64,000 nucleotides of DNA. It comes from Lysobacter sp. A03. Lineage in GTDB: Bacteria > Pseudomonadota > Gammaproteobacteria > Xanthomonadales > Xanthomonadaceae. Below are positions 44,409 to 56,233 of the stretch, in pieces. The stretch is taken from NCBI RefSeq assembly GCF_000855665.1, contig NZ_JXSS01000093.1:106495-170494 (forward strand), in the 5' to 3' direction. A program made the position numbers and the translations under genes. Numbering within the stretch: the stretch's first letter is position 1; each line of letters starts with the position of its first letter. Below the pieces are notes generated by a model that worked only from the letters and a program-made list of their open reading frames with translations, had not been told where the DNA came from and ran no database searches.

Positions 44409-45776
44409 CTACCTGGCCTTCGCCGCCGCCTGGCGCGCGGCCCGGATCCGATCGATCTTTTCCCTCAGCTTGATCTCCATGCCCCGCTCCACCGGGCGAT
44501 AGTAGACCTGCTCGCCCATCGCGTCCGGAAAACCGGTCTGGTCGAGCGCAATGCCGTCGGTCGCGTCATGGTCGTACTGGTAACCCTTGGCATAGCCCAA
44601 TTCCTTCATCAGCTTGGTCGGTGCGTTGCGCAGATGCATCGGCACCTCCTGCGTACCGTGCTCACGCACGTCCCGGCGGGCGGCGTTCCAGGCCGTGTAG
44701 GCAGCATTGGATTTGGCGGTACTGGCCAGATAGATCACCAGTTGCGCCAGGGCGAGATCGCCCTCGGGGCTGCCCAGGCGGTCGTAGGTATCCCACGCGT
44801 CGATCGCCATCTGCTGGGCGCGAGGGTCGGCCAGCCCGATGTCCTCGGTTGCCATCCGGGTCAGCCGGCGAGCCAGGTATGCCGGATCGCAGCCACCGTC
44901 CATCATCCGCGCGAACCAGTACAGCGCGGCGTCGGGGTTGGAGCTGCGCACCGACTTGTGCAGCGCGGATATCTGGTCGTAGAACTGCTCGCCGCCCTTG
45001 TCGAAGCGGCGGGTGCGGTCGGCGAGGACCTGCACCAGCGTCGCCGGGGTGATCTCGCCCTCCTCGCCCAAAGCGAGTTCTGCGGCGATTTCCAGCAGCG
45101 TCAATCCGCGCCGTACGTCGCCATCCGCGGCGCCGGCAATCTGCAGCAATGCGTCGTCGGTGACTTTCAGGTCCTGCCGACCCAGCCCACGTTCGGTGTC
45201 ATCGAGCGCGCGGCGCAATGCGATCGCGATATCGTCGGCGGACACCGGGTCCATGACATGCACGCGGCAGCGGGAAAGCAGCGCGGAATTGAGCTCGAAC
45301 GAGGGATTTTCGGTCGTCGCACCAACAAACAAGATGGTGCCGCGCTCGATGTGCGGCAGGAACGCGTCCTGCTGGGTCTTGTTGAACCGGTGCACCTCGT
45401 CGACGAACAGCACCGTCCGCCGTCCTTCGGCGAAACGCTGCGCCGCCTCTGCCAATACTTTGCGCACTTCGGGCAGGCCCGACAGGACCGCCGAGATCGC
45501 CCGAAACTCCGCATCCGTGTACTTGGCCAGCAGCAGCGCGAAGGTGGTTTTGCCGCAGCCTGGCGGGCCCCACAGGATCATCGAGTGGGCGTGGCCGGAC
45601 TCCACAGCGCGGCGCAGCGCCGACTCGGGAGCGAGCAGTCGGCGCTGGCCGACCATCTCGTCCAGCGATTCCGGCCGCATGCGCTCGGCAAGCGGCCGCA
45701 GCGCACTGTTGTCCACACTCAACAGGTCAGGCGCTATGACAGATGCATCGGTACCGGAGGCGCGGGATCTGGCCAA
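44409..45776 (-). CDS. rarA: replication-associated recombination protein A (AAA+ ATPase)
   Basis: The protein has 455 residues from TTG at 45776, 13 bases after the lolA stop; a shorter TTG or GTG start near 45731-45725 is also possible. Walker A (GPPGCGKTTFALLLA), Walker B (LFVDEVHRF), sensor 1 (ATTENPSFELNSALLSRCRV) and the C-terminal tetramerisation domain (SPEGDLALAQLVIYLASTAKSNAAY, then GYQYDHD) are all present. It is the RarA/MgsA/Mgs1 family clamp-loader-like ATPase that acts at stalled replication forks. It forms a transcription unit with lolA and ftsK upstream. Confidence 0.93.
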   Translation of the reverse strand: MARSRASGTDASVIAPDLLSVDNSALRPLAERMRPESLDEMVGQRRLLAPESALRRAVESGHAHSMILWGPPGCGKTTFALLLAKYTDAEFRAISAVLSGLPEVRKVLAEAAQRFAEGRRTVLFVDEVHRFNKTQQDAFLPHIERGTILFVGATTENPSFELNSALLSRCRVHVMDPVSADDIAIALRRALDDTERGLGRQDLKVTDDALLQIAGAADGDVRRGLTLLEIAAELALGEEGEITPATLVQVLADRTRRFDKGGEQFYDQISALHKSVRSSNPDAALYWFARMMDGGCDPAYLARRLTRMATEDIGLADPRAQQMAIDAWDTYDRLGSPEGDLALAQLVIYLASTAKSNAAYTAWNAARRDVREHGTQEVPMHLRNAPTKLMKELGYAKGYQYDHDATDGIALDQTGFPDAMGEQVYYRPVERGMEIKLREKIDRIRAARQAAAKAR

Positions 45777-45789
45777 GCTGCGAGATTGA

Positions 45790-46419
45790 TCAGCCTTCGC
45801 CGATCACATCCACGCCCTTGGGCGGCGTGTACTTGAACGTGGACGCGGCAAAATCGGGGTTGCGCTTCCACTGGGCGAATTCGATGCGGGTACGCTGGCC
45901 GACCGCGTCCTCCACCTCCATGCGCACCAGCTTGGCGTCCGCAAACCCCAGACGGGCGCTACGGAAGCTGGCCTCTTCGTCGCTTTTGGGCGCCAGGCTC
46001 AGCCAGTCGAGTCCGTCCGCCTTGCCGGTTTCCTTGACCACGAAACGCTGGTCCAGCTTGGCCGGCTCGAACAATGCAGCAAGCGGACTGCTCTGTTCCT
46101 CGGCGCCCTGCGCACGGACGGTCACTTGCTCCAAATCCGGGTCGAATATCCACACCTTGCTGCCGTCGGCGACGATCAGCTGCGGATACGGCTTGACGTA
46201 TTCCCAGCGGAACAGATGTGGCACCGACAGCTGGACGTGTCCGGTCGAGGTTTCCTTCAGCTTGCCACCGGCGTCATAAACCTGCTGGGTAAAAGCACCA
46301 TCCAGCCCGGTCAGGCCCTTGGTGAATTGCGAGAGATCATCGCGTGCGCCCGCAAGCGCGCTGCCGGCGACGAACGCGCCCAGCAGCAATCCGGTACTCC
46401 AGCGAATCATCGGGTTCAT
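45790..46419 (-). CDS. lolA: outer-membrane lipoprotein carrier LolA
   Basis: The protein has 209 residues, a periplasmic chaperone that carries lipoproteins from LolCDE to LolB. The signal peptide (IRWSTGLLLGAFVAGSALA) is cleaved before GARDDLSQF. GLTGLDGAFTQQVYDAGGKLKETSTGHVQLSVPHLFRWEY is the conserved N-terminal strand region and YPQLIVADGSKVWIFDPDLEQVTV the second. The start ATG at 46419 has GGAG 8 bases upstream. It lies 94 bases downstream of ftsK, as in other xanthomonads. Confidence 0.93.
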   Translation of the reverse strand: MNPMIRWSTGLLLGAFVAGSALAGARDDLSQFTKGLTGLDGAFTQQVYDAGGKLKETSTGHVQLSVPHLFRWEYVKPYPQLIVADGSKVWIFDPDLEQVTVRAQGAEEQSSPLAALFEPAKLDQRFVVKETGKADGLDWLSLAPKSDEEASFRSARLGFADAKLVRMEVEDAVGQRTRIEFAQWKRNPDFAASTFKYTPPKGVDVIGEG

Positions 46420-46513
46420 AGGTCGATCTCCGGTTGCATCAACATTTCTGTCCATCAGGCGTCGAGTGTGTGCGGGCCAAGCTGAACAGGTACTCGACAT
46501 CGTGGGAGACGGT

Positions 46514-48874
46514 TCAGTCCCGAGGCGGCGGTGGGGCCAGCACGCTACGGTCGCCGTTGTGTTCCTGCGGACTGACGATGCCGGCTGCCTCCATTGCCTC
46601 GACCAGGCGCGCGGCCCGGTTGTAGCCGATCTTGAGGCGCCGCTGCACGCCTGATATCGACGCCCTCCGCGTTTCAGTGACCACGCGGACCGCCTCGTCG
46701 TAGAGTGGATCGGACTCGTCCCCGCTGCTGACCGTTTCCGGCAGGCCGCCGGCCCCCACCACGACACCGTCGCCCATGGTCTGGACATCCTCGAGTACGC
46801 CGGTGATGTAATCCGGTCCGCCGCCGGTTTGCTTGAGGAACTCGACCACGCGATGCACTTCATCGTCGGACACGAACGCGCCGTGAACACGCTCCGGCAT
46901 CGCGGTGCCCGGCGGCAGGTAGAGCATGTCGCCGTTGCCCAGCAGCGTTTCCGCTCCCGACTGGTCGAGGATGGTCCGCGAGTCGATCTTGCTCGACACC
47001 TGAAAGGCGATCCGGGTCGGGATATTGGCCTTGATCAGCCCCGTGATGACGTCCACCGACGGGCGCTGCGTGGCAAGGATCAGGTGGATGCCGGCAGCGC
47101 GGGACTTCTGCGCCAGGCGCGCGATGAGTTCCTCGACCTTCTTGCCGACGATCATCATCATATCGGCGAATTCGTCGATGAAGATCACGATGAACGGCAG
47201 TGGTTCCAGCAGCGGCGCCGCCTCGTCGACCTCCGGATTCGGCTTGAACAGAGGGTCGCTCATCGGCTGACCCGCGTCGATCGCGTCGCGCACCTTCTTG
47301 TTGAAGCCGGCCAGGTTGCGCACACCGACCGCGCTCATCAGCTTGTAGCGCCGCTCCATCTCGGCCACGCACCAGCGCAGTGCGTTGGCGGCCTCCTTCA
47401 TGTCGGTAACCACCGGTGCCAGCAGATGCGGAATGCCCTCGTACACGGAGAGTTCCAGCATCTTCGGATCGATCATCAACATGCGCACGTCTTTGGCGGA
47501 CGCCTTGTACAGCAGGCTCAACACCATGGCGTTGACCCCGACCGACTTGCCCGATCCTGTGGTGCCGGCCACCAGCAGGTGCGGCATGCGCGCCAGGTCC
47601 GCGACCGTCGGACGACCGCCGATGTCCTTGCCCAGTGCGATGGTCAGCGGACTGGAGGACTTGTCGTATTCCTTCGAGCGCAGCAGTTCGGAGAGATAGA
47701 TCATCTCGCGCTTGTCGTTCGGCGTTTCCAGCCCGATCACCGCCTTGCCGGGGATGACGTCGACCACGCGCACCGATTTCACCGACAAGCCGCGGGCGAT
47801 GTCCTTGTCCAGCGAGCTGATCTGGCTGACCTTGATGCCCGGAGCCGGCTCGATCTCGAAGCGCGTAATAACCGGACCCGGGTAGGCACCGACCACGGTC
47901 GCATCGATACGGAAGTCCTTGAGCTTGAACTCGATCTGCCGCGACAGGGTCTCCAGCGTTTCGGAGTTGTAGCCCTTGGGCTGCGGCTTGGGATCATCCA
48001 GCAGCGACAGCGGCGGAATACCGCTGCCATCGCTGACGTTGAGCAGCGGGATCTGCTGCTCCCGGTGGGCGCGATCGCTGCGCTCCACCGCCGCCGGTGC
48101 GGGCGGCTCGATCCTCACCGGCGCACGTTTTGCCCGCAGTTCGGTATCGACCTTGCGGACCTCCTCGCGCTCCTCGCGCAGGGCCCGGGTGTGTTGCCAT
48201 TCGCTGGCCTGCTTGGTGCCACGCCGGAAGAGACCACCCAGCAACGGTCCCAGACGCATCACGCCCTGGCCGATGCGGTCCATGACCGCCAACCAGGAGA
48301 TGCCCGTGGCGAGCGTCACCGACACCAGCAGCAATGCCAGCAGGAAAAGGTTACCGCCGACGGGCCCGAAGCCCTTGTACAGCGAATCGCCCACCAGCTT
48401 GCCGAGAATCCCGCCCGCTCCGGCCGAAAAGTCGGCCACCGGGCCGATGCGCAGTTGCAGCAATCCGGTCGCCGACACCAGGAAGCCGACGATGCCGACC
48501 AGGCGAAGCGCAGGACCCAGGTCGGCCTCGCCGTCGGTGTCCATCCCGAACAGCGCGATCCACGCCACGAGCCCCAGCATCACCGGCAACAGGAACGCCA
48601 CGTAGCCACACAGGGCGAGCAGCACGCTGGCCGTCCACGCGCCGAAATAGCCGCCAACGTTGCTGGTCGGTGCGGTCACGCTGACCGACTGCGACCAGCC
48701 CGGGTCGGTGGGTGAATAGGTGAACAGGCTCGCGACCAGATACAGCAGGATCGGCGCGATCAGGATCATCGCGATGTCCCGCATCAGCCGCTGGCGCCCC
48801 GGCGAAGGCGATTTCGCAGCGCTGGAGTTCATTGGGGCTTTCTTTTTCCGGGATGCAGCAGACGCTTGCGCCAC
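46514..48874 (-). CDS. ftsK: DNA translocase FtsK
   Basis: The protein has 786 residues from a GTG with AAGGCGG 9 bases upstream; an internal ATG at 48832 is an alternative. Four or five membrane helices cover about residues 31-200. A short charged linker follows, and then the motor: alpha region ([21 protein letters not shown]), Walker [22 protein letters not shown], Walker [15 protein letters not shown] and [24 protein letters not shown]. The gamma DNA-reading domain (about 715-775) has [23 protein letters not shown]. It moves chromosome dimers to dif for XerCD resolution at the septum. The linker is short, as in other xanthomonads. Confidence 0.95.
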   Translation of the reverse strand: MAQASAASRKKKAPMNSSAAKSPSPGRQRLMRDIAMILIAPILLYLVASLFTYSPTDPGWSQSVSVTAPTSNVGGYFGAWTASVLLALCGYVAFLLPVMLGLVAWIALFGMDTDGEADLGPALRLVGIVGFLVSATGLLQLRIGPVADFSAGAGGILGKLVGDSLYKGFGPVGGNLFLLALLLVSVTLATGISWLAVMDRIGQGVMRLGPLLGGLFRRGTKQASEWQHTRALREEREEVRKVDTELRAKRAPVRIEPPAPAAVERSDRAHREQQIPLLNVSDGSGIPPLSLLDDPKPQPKGYNSETLETLSRQIEFKLKDFRIDATVVGAYPGPVITRFEIEPAPGIKVSQISSLDKDIARGLSVKSVRVVDVIPGKAVIGLETPNDKREMIYLSELLRSKEYDKSSSPLTIALGKDIGGRPTVADLARMPHLLVAGTTGSGKSVGVNAMVLSLLYKASAKDVRMLMIDPKMLELSVYEGIPHLLAPVVTDMKEAANALRWCVAEMERRYKLMSAVGVRNLAGFNKKVRDAIDAGQPMSDPLFKPNPEVDEAAPLLEPLPFIVIFIDEFADMMMIVGKKVEELIARLAQKSRAAGIHLILATQRPSVDVITGLIKANIPTRIAFQVSSKIDSRTILDQSGAETLLGNGDMLYLPPGTAMPERVHGAFVSDDEVHRVVEFLKQTGGGPDYITGVLEDVQTMGDGVVVGAGGLPETVSSGDESDPLYDEAVRVVTETRRASISGVQRRLKIGYNRAARLVEAMEAAGIVSPQEHNGDRSVLAPPPPRD

Positions 48875-48923
48875 CGTGATGTTCCGCCTTAGCTAAGTTG
48901 CGTTAGCCATTGAATATACGTGA

Positions 48924-50039
<1,116 letters not shown>

Positions 50040-50055
50040 GCATCGGCAAGCGCCC

Positions 50056-51240
50056 ATGAGCGCCCTGCTCGCTCGCACCGTCTCCGGTCTGGACGAGATT
50101 GAGCCCGCAGCGTGGGATCGCCTGCACGACGGCAGCAATCCGTTTGTGCACCACGCGTTTCTTGCGGGGCTGGAGCGGCACGGCTGCATCCAGGCGCAAT
50201 GGGGCTGGACTCCCAGGCACCTGACGCTGTGGCGGGACGGCGCCTTGGTGGCCGGTGCGCCGGGCTATCTGAAAGAGAACTCGCATGGCGAGTTTGTGTT
50301 CGACCACGCCTGGGCCCGTGCGTACGCCTCGCAGGGCCTGGAGTACTTCCCCAAGCATCTTTACGCGGTGCCCTACTCCCCGGTCACCGGGCCGCGCCTG
50401 CTGGCCAGCGACGATGCCGGGCTTGAGCGTGCCCTCGTCGATGCGATGGCAGACGATGCGGCACGCATGGGCCGCTCCTCGGCGCACGTGAACTTCCATC
50501 CGGAAAGCCAACGAGTGGCATTCAAGGACGCCTCGACGAGCGTGCAATGGCTGGCGCGGATCGACGTCCAGTATCACTGGAGCAAGCACGGTGAATGGGC
50601 CGACTTCGCCGACTTTCTGGCTGCTCTCAGCCATAAGCGACGGAAGAATATCCGCCAGGAACGCTCCCGCGTCGCCGCCGCCGGGGTGAGCTTCCGCATC
50701 GTCGATGGCGCGACGGCGACTGACGAAGATCTGCGCCAGATCCATGGTTTCTACCTGCAGACATTCGCCGAATACGGCAACCACCCGGCGCTGACGCTGC
50801 CGTTCCTGCACCACCTTGCAGCAACGATGCCCCGGTCACTGGTGCTGTTCTTCGCCGAGCGCGAAGGCCGCCCGATCGCTGGTGCGCTGTGTCTGCGTGG
50901 TGGCGATACGCTTTATGGCCGCTACTGGGGCTCGATCGAAGACGTGCCCGGCCTGCACTTCGAGACCTGCTACTACCAGGGCATCGAATATTGCCTGCGC
51001 GAAGGCCTGTCGCACTTTGAACCCGGCGCCCAGGGTGAACACAAGCTCGCACGCGGTTTCTTGCCGGTCTTCGTGCACAGTCGCCACTGGATCGCCGAAC
51101 CGGTGTTTCGCGATGCGCTGCGGCAATGGTGCGGCCACGAAGCCGAATCTGTGCGTGCCTACGCCCGGACACTGTCTGCGCACTCACCATTCAAGCAGGG
51201 TGATGCGGGGAACGCGGCCGATGCCGATCTATCTTCCTGA
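50056..51240 (+). CDS. FemAB-like GNAT-fold protein (PF04339 family)
   Basis: The protein has 394 residues. It has the two-lobe acetyltransferase-like pattern of the COG3146 family: FVHHAFLAGLERHGCIQAQWGW, LKENSHGEFVFDHAWARAYASQGLEYFPKHLYAVPYSPVTGPRLL, LSHKRRKNIRQERSRVAAAGV and GRYWGSIEDVPGLHFETCYYQGIEYCLREGL, EPGAQGEHKLARGFLPV. The family is annotated as putative peptidoglycan-related aminoacyl transferase, but its reaction is unproven. It starts 16 bases after trxB and overlaps the aat start by 20 bases, so trxB-GNAT-aat are probably one unit. Confidence 0.85.
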   Translation: MSALLARTVSGLDEIEPAAWDRLHDGSNPFVHHAFLAGLERHGCIQAQWGWTPRHLTLWRDGALVAGAPGYLKENSHGEFVFDHAWARAYASQGLEYFPKHLYAVPYSPVTGPRLLASDDAGLERALVDAMADDAARMGRSSAHVNFHPESQRVAFKDASTSVQWLARIDVQYHWSKHGEWADFADFLAALSHKRRKNIRQERSRVAAAGVSFRIVDGATATDEDLRQIHGFYLQTFAEYGNHPALTLPFLHHLAATMPRSLVLFFAEREGRPIAGALCLRGGDTLYGRYWGSIEDVPGLHFETCYYQGIEYCLREGLSHFEPGAQGEHKLARGFLPVFVHSRHWIAEPVFRDALRQWCGHEAESVRAYARTLSAHSPFKQGDAGNAADADLSS

Positions 51241-52003
51241 ACTCTCGGCAGATCCGGCCGCGCCGTTCCCGGATCCACGTTCCGCCCTTCGCGACCCTGA
51301 TGGGTTGTTGGCAATGGGCGGTGACCTGTCTCCCGATCGGCTCTTGACTGCCTATGCCAGTGGGATCTTCCCCTGGTACTCGGAGGGTCAGCCGTTGTTG
51401 TGGTGGTCGCCGGATCCGCGCACCGTTTTCCGCACCAATGCCGTACATCTTTCCCGGCGATTCCGCCGTGATCTGCGGCGATCCACCTGGACGATCACCG
51501 CGGATACCACGTTCCGACAGGTCATCGACGCGTGCGCGCAGTCACCTCGAGCCGATCAGCCGGGCACCTGGATCACTCCGTCGATGTGCGAGGCATACGA
51601 CACGCTGCATGAGTTGGGGTACGGCCACTCCATCGAGGTCTGGGACGGCGCGACGCTGGCTGGCGGGCTCTACGGAGTGGCCATCGGCCGGATGTTCTTC
51701 GGCGAGAGCATGTTCAGCGCGGCGACCGGTGGATCCAAGATCGCGTTGGCCGCCCTCGCCCACCACTTGGATCTGCGTGGCTGGCCACTGATCGACGCGC
51801 AGGTTGAGAATGCGCACCTGATGTCACTGGGTGCCATGTCGTGGCCGCGCGATCGTTTCCTTGACGTCGCAGGCACGCTGGCCGGAGAACCGGGTGAGCC
51901 CGGCAACTGGAGCGAACGCTTCGGTGTCGTCCCGGCGTGGTGCCTCGCGGTTGAGACCGGACGCGCGAGCGTGGTCGAGGGCGAAACCGGGCGCACCACG
52001 TGA
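51221..52003 (+). CDS. aat: leucyl/phenylalanyl-tRNA-protein transferase
   Basis: The protein has 260 residues. It adds Leu or Phe from aminoacyl-tRNA to proteins with N-terminal Arg or Lys, making them ClpS/ClpAP substrates. The motifs FPDPRSALRDPDGLLAMGGDLSPDRLLTAYASGIFPWY, WWSPDPRTVF, HSIEVWDGATLAGGLYGVAIGRMFFGESMFS and LIDAQVENAHLMSLGA are diagnostic. The start at 51221 lies inside the GNAT gene. ClpS and ClpA are encoded only a few hundred bases beyond infA on the other strand. Confidence 0.95.
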   Translation: MPIYLPELSADPAAPFPDPRSALRDPDGLLAMGGDLSPDRLLTAYASGIFPWYSEGQPLLWWSPDPRTVFRTNAVHLSRRFRRDLRRSTWTITADTTFRQVIDACAQSPRADQPGTWITPSMCEAYDTLHELGYGHSIEVWDGATLAGGLYGVAIGRMFFGESMFSAATGGSKIALAALAHHLDLRGWPLIDAQVENAHLMSLGAMSWPRDRFLDVAGTLAGEPGEPGNWSERFGVVPAWCLAVETGRASVVEGETGRTT

Positions 52004-52007
52004 ACAG

Positions 52008-52025
52008 AAAACCAGCGCTGGTTTT
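52008..52025 (+). terminator. perfect palindrome after aat, probable terminator
   Basis: AAAACCAGC-GCTGGTTTT is an 18-bp perfect palindrome 4 bases after the aat stop and 82 bases before infA. As RNA it forms a short hairpin ending in four U residues, suited to termination of trxB-GNAT-aat before infA. The U run is short, so termination may be partial. Confidence 0.5.
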
Positions 52026-52106
52026 GCGTGGTCAGCCCAATCGTGTCAGAATGCCGGGCTTCGCGGCCGCATTGGTGCGCCGCCATTTGAGTGATACAGG
52101 AAACAC

Positions 52107-52325
52107 ATGGCAAAAGACGACGTGATCGAATTCGAGGGCACGGTGGCGGAAACCCTTCCGAACACCCTGTTCCGCGTGCGCCTCGAAAACGGGCACGAGA
52201 TCATCGCCCACATTTCAGGTCGGATGCGCAAGAACTACATCCGCATCCTGACCGGCGACAAGGTAAAAGTTGAGATGACCCCGTACGACCTCACCAAGGG
52301 GCGCATCACCTACCGCAACAAGTAA
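52107..52325 (+). CDS. infA: translation initiation factor IF-1
   Basis: The protein has 72 residues, exactly the usual length, with the OB-fold sequence [47 protein letters not shown] almost identical to the bacterial consensus. It binds the ribosomal A site during initiation. AGGAAACAC precedes the ATG. It is a single-gene unit bounded by the palindrome after aat and by a strong terminator downstream. Confidence 0.98.
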   Translation: MAKDDVIEFEGTVAETLPNTLFRVRLENGHEIIAHISGRMRKNYIRILTGDKVKVEMTPYDLTKGRITYRNK

Positions 52326-52346
52326 TCGCGGCGGGTACAACACAAG

Positions 52347-52376
52347 AAAAAGGCGGCCAGTGGCCGCCTTTTTTTA
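52347..52376. terminator. Rho-independent terminator after infA
   Basis: The stem GGCGGCC-AGT-GGCCGCC is preceded by an A-run and followed by seven T. The A-run on the other side means it can work in both directions and serve the convergent clpA transcript as well. Confidence 0.85.
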
Positions 52377-52456
52377 TGTCTGCACTGGCGTCATTCCTGA
52401 CGCTGCGAACCCGGTGCCGGGTCGGCCATGACGGCACGACCCGGATGCTTAGCCCT

Positions 52457-54736
52457 TTACTCCACCGAGGCGGGCAGCAACTTCTCCGGCTCGGACCGCG
52501 AGTCGATCACCAGCTCATCGTCCTTGACCTCCACGCTGACGCGACCACCGTTCATCAGCTTGCCGAACAGCAGTTCGTCGGCGAGCGGTCGCTTGATCTT
52601 GTCCTGGATCACCCGCGCCATCGGCCGCGCACCCATCTGCGGATCGAAGCCGTGCTGGGCCAGCCACTCGCGTGCTTCGGGCGTGGTCGACAGGGTCACG
52701 CCCTTCTCCTGCAGCTGTGCTTCCAGCTCGATCAGGAACTTGTCCACCACGCGCAGGATGTGCTCGAAGCCCAGCGCGTCGAACTGCACCACCGCGTCCA
52801 GGCGGTTGCGGAATTCCGGGCTGAAGGCCTTGCGGATGGCTTCCATCGCATCGGTGCTGTGGTCCTGCTGGGTGAAGCCAATGGTCCGTCGGGAGGCCAG
52901 CGCGGCGCCGGCGTTTGTCGTCATCACCAGGATCACGTTGCGGAAGTTCGCCTCGCGGCCGTTGGTGTCGGTGAGCGCCCCGCGGTCCATGACCTGCAGC
53001 AGGATATTGAAGATATCCGGATGCGCCTTCTCCACCTCATCCAGCAGCAGCACGCAGTGCGGAGTCTTTACGATCTTCTCGGTCAGCAGGCCGCCCTGGT
53101 CGAAGCCCACGTAACCCGGGGGCGCACCGATCAGGCGCGACACGGAGTGCGGCTCCATGTACTCGGACATGTCGAAGCGAACGAGTTCGATGCCCAGCTG
53201 CAGCGCCAGCTGACGGGTCACCTCGGTCTTGCCCACACCGGTCGGGCCGGCGAACAGGAAGTTGCCGATCGGCTTGTCGGGGTTGCCCAGACCGGAGCGG
53301 GACAGCTTGATCGCGGAGGTGAGCGAGTCGATCGCCGGATCCTGACCGAAGATCACCATTTTCAGGTTGCGCTCGAGGTTGCGCAGCACGTCCTTGTCCG
53401 TCGCCGATACCTGACGCGCCGGGATCCGCGCCATCTTGGCCACAATCGTCTCGATCTCGTCGACATCGATCTGTGACTTGCGCTGGCCTTCCGGCAGCAG
53501 GCGCTGACGGGCACCAGCCTCGTCGATCACGTCGATCGCCTTGTCAGGCAACAAACGGTCGCCGATGTGCTTGACCGAGAGATCCACCGCCGCCTGCAGC
53601 GCGTCGTCGTTGTAGGTGACGCCGTGGTGGGCTTCATAACGCGGCTTGAGGCCGTGCAGGATCTCTACGGTCTCACCGGTGGTGGGTTCGACAATGTCGA
53701 TCTTCTGGAACCGCCGGGCGAGCGCACGGTCCTTCTCGAAGATGCCGCGGTACTCCTGGAACGTGGTCGAGCCGATACAACGCAGGTCACCCGAAGACAG
53801 CGCCGGCTTGATCAGGTTGCTGGCATCCATGGTGCCGCCCGACGCGGAGCCCGCCCCGATGATGGTGTGGATCTCATCGATGAACAGGATCGCTTCGGGG
53901 ATCTTCTTCATCTGCGCCAGAACCGCTTTCAGGCGCTTCTCGAAGTCGCCGCGGTACTTGGTGCCGGCCACCAGTGCGCCCAGGTCCAACGCATAGATGA
54001 CGGCGTCCGCCAGCACTTCTGGCACCTCACCGTCCACGATGCGCTTGGCCAGTCCTTCGGCGATGGCGGTCTTGCCCACGCCGGCCTCACCCACGTACAG
54101 CGGGTTGTTCTTGCGGCGGCGGCAGAGCACCTGGATCGTGCGCTCGACCTCCTCGCCGCGACCGACCAGCGGATCGATCTTGCCGTCCCTCGCCAACTGG
54201 TTGAGGTCCACGGCAAACTCCGACAGCGCGTCGGCCTTGCCCTCGCCCTCCGCTTCAGCCGGGCGCGCTTCGCCGTCGGTGGGCTGGCTGTCTTCGCCGT
54301 CGCCGTGGCGCGCGATGCCGTGCGACAGGTAGTTCACCACGTCCAGGCGGGCGATGTCCTGCTGGTTGAGGAAGTACACCGCGTGCGAATCCTTCTCGCC
54401 GAAGATCGCCACCAGTACGTTCGCGCCGGTGACCTCCTTCTTGCCGGAGGACTGCACGTGGTAGACAGCGCGTTGCAGCACGCGCTGGAAGCCCAGGGTG
54501 GGCTGGGTGTCGCGGTCGAGATCATCGGGGAGTACCGAGACCGACGTGGCAATGGCTTCTTCCAGGTCGCTGCGCAGGCGGTGGTCGTCCGCGTCGCAGG
54601 CCTTCAGGACCGATTCGGCCGAGGGGTTGTCTAGCAGGGCCAGCAACAGGTGCTCGACCGTCATGTACTCGTGTCGTGCCTCACGGGCGCGCTTGTAGCA
54701 CTGGCCGATGCTGAACTCGAGATCTTTACTGAACAT
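52457..54736 (-). CDS. clpA: ClpAP protease ATP-binding subunit ClpA
   Basis: The protein has 759 residues. The N-domain (1-145) opens [36 protein letters not shown] and contains the ClpS-binding surface. Two AAA+ modules follow, with Walker [14 protein letters not shown] and [15 protein letters not shown], Walker [12 protein letters not shown] and [18 protein letters not shown]. The ClpP-binding IGL-type loop is in the second module. It unfolds substrates and feeds them to ClpP. It lies 73 bases downstream of clpS. The start at 54736 is fixed by the family N-terminus. Confidence 0.95.
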   Translation of the reverse strand: MFSKDLEFSIGQCYKRAREARHEYMTVEHLLLALLDNPSAESVLKACDADDHRLRSDLEEAIATSVSVLPDDLDRDTQPTLGFQRVLQRAVYHVQSSGKKEVTGANVLVAIFGEKDSHAVYFLNQQDIARLDVVNYLSHGIARHGDGEDSQPTDGEARPAEAEGEGKADALSEFAVDLNQLARDGKIDPLVGRGEEVERTIQVLCRRRKNNPLYVGEAGVGKTAIAEGLAKRIVDGEVPEVLADAVIYALDLGALVAGTKYRGDFEKRLKAVLAQMKKIPEAILFIDEIHTIIGAGSASGGTMDASNLIKPALSSGDLRCIGSTTFQEYRGIFEKDRALARRFQKIDIVEPTTGETVEILHGLKPRYEAHHGVTYNDDALQAAVDLSVKHIGDRLLPDKAIDVIDEAGARQRLLPEGQRKSQIDVDEIETIVAKMARIPARQVSATDKDVLRNLERNLKMVIFGQDPAIDSLTSAIKLSRSGLGNPDKPIGNFLFAGPTGVGKTEVTRQLALQLGIELVRFDMSEYMEPHSVSRLIGAPPGYVGFDQGGLLTEKIVKTPHCVLLLDEVEKAHPDIFNILLQVMDRGALTDTNGREANFRNVILVMTTNAGAALASRRTIGFTQQDHSTDAMEAIRKAFSPEFRNRLDAVVQFDALGFEHILRVVDKFLIELEAQLQEKGVTLSTTPEAREWLAQHGFDPQMGARPMARVIQDKIKRPLADELLFGKLMNGGRVSVEVKDDELVIDSRSEPEKLLPASVE

Positions 54737-54809
54737 GGGGCGTGTGCCTCCGGTAACTACTGCATCCCAAGATGGGGGTGCCGGCACCGATTTCCACGCC
54801 GCCGACGCT

Positions 54810-55130
54810 TCAGGCCCTTTCCATCGTACATAGCAACGGGTGTTGGTTCAGTCTGGAGAACTCGTTGACCTGCGCTACCTTGGATTCGGCCACGTCGCGC
54901 GTGAAAACCCCGCATACCCCGCGGCCGCGGGTATGCACGTGAAGCATGATCTGGGTAGCATTCTCCGCCGTCATCGGGAAAAAACGCGTCAGCACCTCCA
55001 CCACGAAGTCCATCGGGGTGTAGTCATCGTTGAGCAGCAGGACGGAATACATCGGCGGCGGGGCCAGCTCGGGCCTGGCCGCCTCGGCAACGGTGCCGTG
55101 ATGATGTTCGGTTTCAGTCTGTCTTGGCAT
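54810..55130 (-). CDS. clpS: ClpS adaptor of ClpAP
   Basis: The protein has 106 residues. A flexible N-terminal tail leads to [30 protein letters not shown], where NDDYTPM forms the N-degron pocket. [24 protein letters not shown] with the conserved His follows. It delivers N-degron substrates to ClpA. The start at 55130 is preferred to longer frames because the tail length matches the family. It forms an operon with clpA and is divergent from the gene at 55229. Confidence 0.95.
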   Translation of the reverse strand: MPRQTETEHHHGTVAEAARPELAPPPMYSVLLLNDDYTPMDFVVEVLTRFFPMTAENATQIMLHVHTRGRGVCGVFTRDVAESKVAQVNEFSRLNQHPLLCTMERA

Positions 55131-55228
55131 GCGCGCATTATAGATGTCCGGGTGGGTGCTTTGCCGCCGTGGATGGACGCGCTTCAGGGACTGCCTCAGA
55201 ATTGACGGTTTAATCAGGGGCCACACCC

Positions 55229-55756
55229 ATGAATCTGAATCGCAGCGCCATCGGCGCCCTAGTTGTCGCCATGATGATGGCGAGCGCGAGTGCCGCTGCG
55301 CAGTACGCCACGGTGGGGTCCAACAGGTCTGCCGCCGTGGAAGCGCCCGCGGTCGAGGTCTCCATCGGCAAGCAGCTCGACGAACTTGGCTACGACCACG
55401 ACGTCGACGATGACGGTGATTTTAAGCTGGTCCTGGAAATGGAAGACGATCGCACCCAACTGGCCTACGTACGCAGCTCGGTGCACGCGTTCGGATCGCA
55501 CAGGGTCCGCGAGATCTGGTCGCCCGCCTATCGTGTCGATGGCGGTCGCTTTCCCGCACCCGTCTCCGTCCGCCTGCTGGAAGACTCCCACGACTCTGTG
55601 CTGGGCAGCTGGGTAAAACAGGGTGACATTGCGATGTTCGTCGTCAAGATCGCCGCCGATGCGAACACCAAGCAGCTGGAGGACGCGATCGCCGCCGCAG
55701 TCACCACCGCCGATGCGATGGAAACCGAGCTGAGCCCTGGCTCCGATGAGTTCTGA
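55229..55756 (+). CDS. exported protein of unknown function, YbjN-like fold suspected
   Basis: The protein has 175 residues with a signal peptide ([24 protein letters not shown]). The mature part starts with a short acidic region and has [37 protein letters not shown], a helix then strands that resemble the YbjN/type III chaperone-like fold, and ends with a helix ([23 protein letters not shown]). I cannot assign a family with certainty. It abuts nudJ (stop TGA directly followed by ATG), so it is probably co-transcribed with nudJ-mnmA-hflD. Confidence 0.6.
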   Translation: MNLNRSAIGALVVAMMMASASAAAQYATVGSNRSAAVEAPAVEVSIGKQLDELGYDHDVDDDGDFKLVLEMEDDRTQLAYVRSSVHAFGSHRVREIWSPAYRVDGGRFPAPVSVRLLEDSHDSVLGSWVKQGDIAMFVVKIAADANTKQLEDAIAAAVTTADAMETELSPGSDEF

Positions 55757-56233
55757 ATGACCTACCGTGAAGGCCGTTTCTGGCAGCCGGACGTGACCGT
55801 GGCGACCGTCGTCGAACGCGATGGTCGCCTGCTGGTGGTCGAGGAGACCTCGAAAGGTCGTCTGGTGCTGAACCAGCCGGCCGGTCACCTTGAACCCGAC
55901 GAAAGTCTGCAGGAGGCTGCCGTGCGCGAAGCCCGAGAAGAAACCCGCTGGGACATTCGCCTGACTGCGTTCATCGGTGCCTATCAGTGGAGCGCGCCGC
56001 CGCTGGAGGCCGGCGACAAGGCGCGCTACTACCTGCGCTTTGCGTTTGTCGGTGAGGCGGTCGGCGAAGACCCATCGCGCACCCTGGACGACGGCATCGC
56101 CCGCGCGCTATGGATGACCCCGCGCGAGCTGGAACAGGCTTCCGATCGCCACCGCAGCCCGCTGGTATGGCGGACGGTCTCGGACTACCTCGCCGGGCAG
56201 CGGCATCCTCTGGCGCTGTTGCAGCAGGCGTGA
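55757..56233 (+). CDS. nudJ: NUDIX hydrolase, NudJ-type phosphatase
   Basis: The protein has 158 residues. The Nudix box is [25 protein letters not shown], with [20 protein letters not shown] approach ([12 protein letters not shown]) as in NudJ, which hydrolyses thiamine pyrophosphates and nucleoside tri/diphosphates. It begins [24 protein letters not shown], a typical NudJ N-terminus. NudJ upstream of mnmA and hflD is the common gammaproteobacterial order (also in E. coli). Its stop overlaps the mnmA start (GTGA). Confidence 0.9.
   Translation: MTYREGRFWQPDVTVATVVERDGRLLVVEETSKGRLVLNQPAGHLEPDESLQEAAVREAREETRWDIRLTAFIGAYQWSAPPLEAGDKARYYLRFAFVGEAVGEDPSRTLDDGIARALWMTPRELEQASDRHRSPLVWRTVSDYLAGQRHPLALLQQA

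Noticed and set aside
46829..48715. 628-codon plus-strand frame opposite ftsK
   Set aside because: His/Arg/Gln-rich antisense of a conserved gene; no family features.
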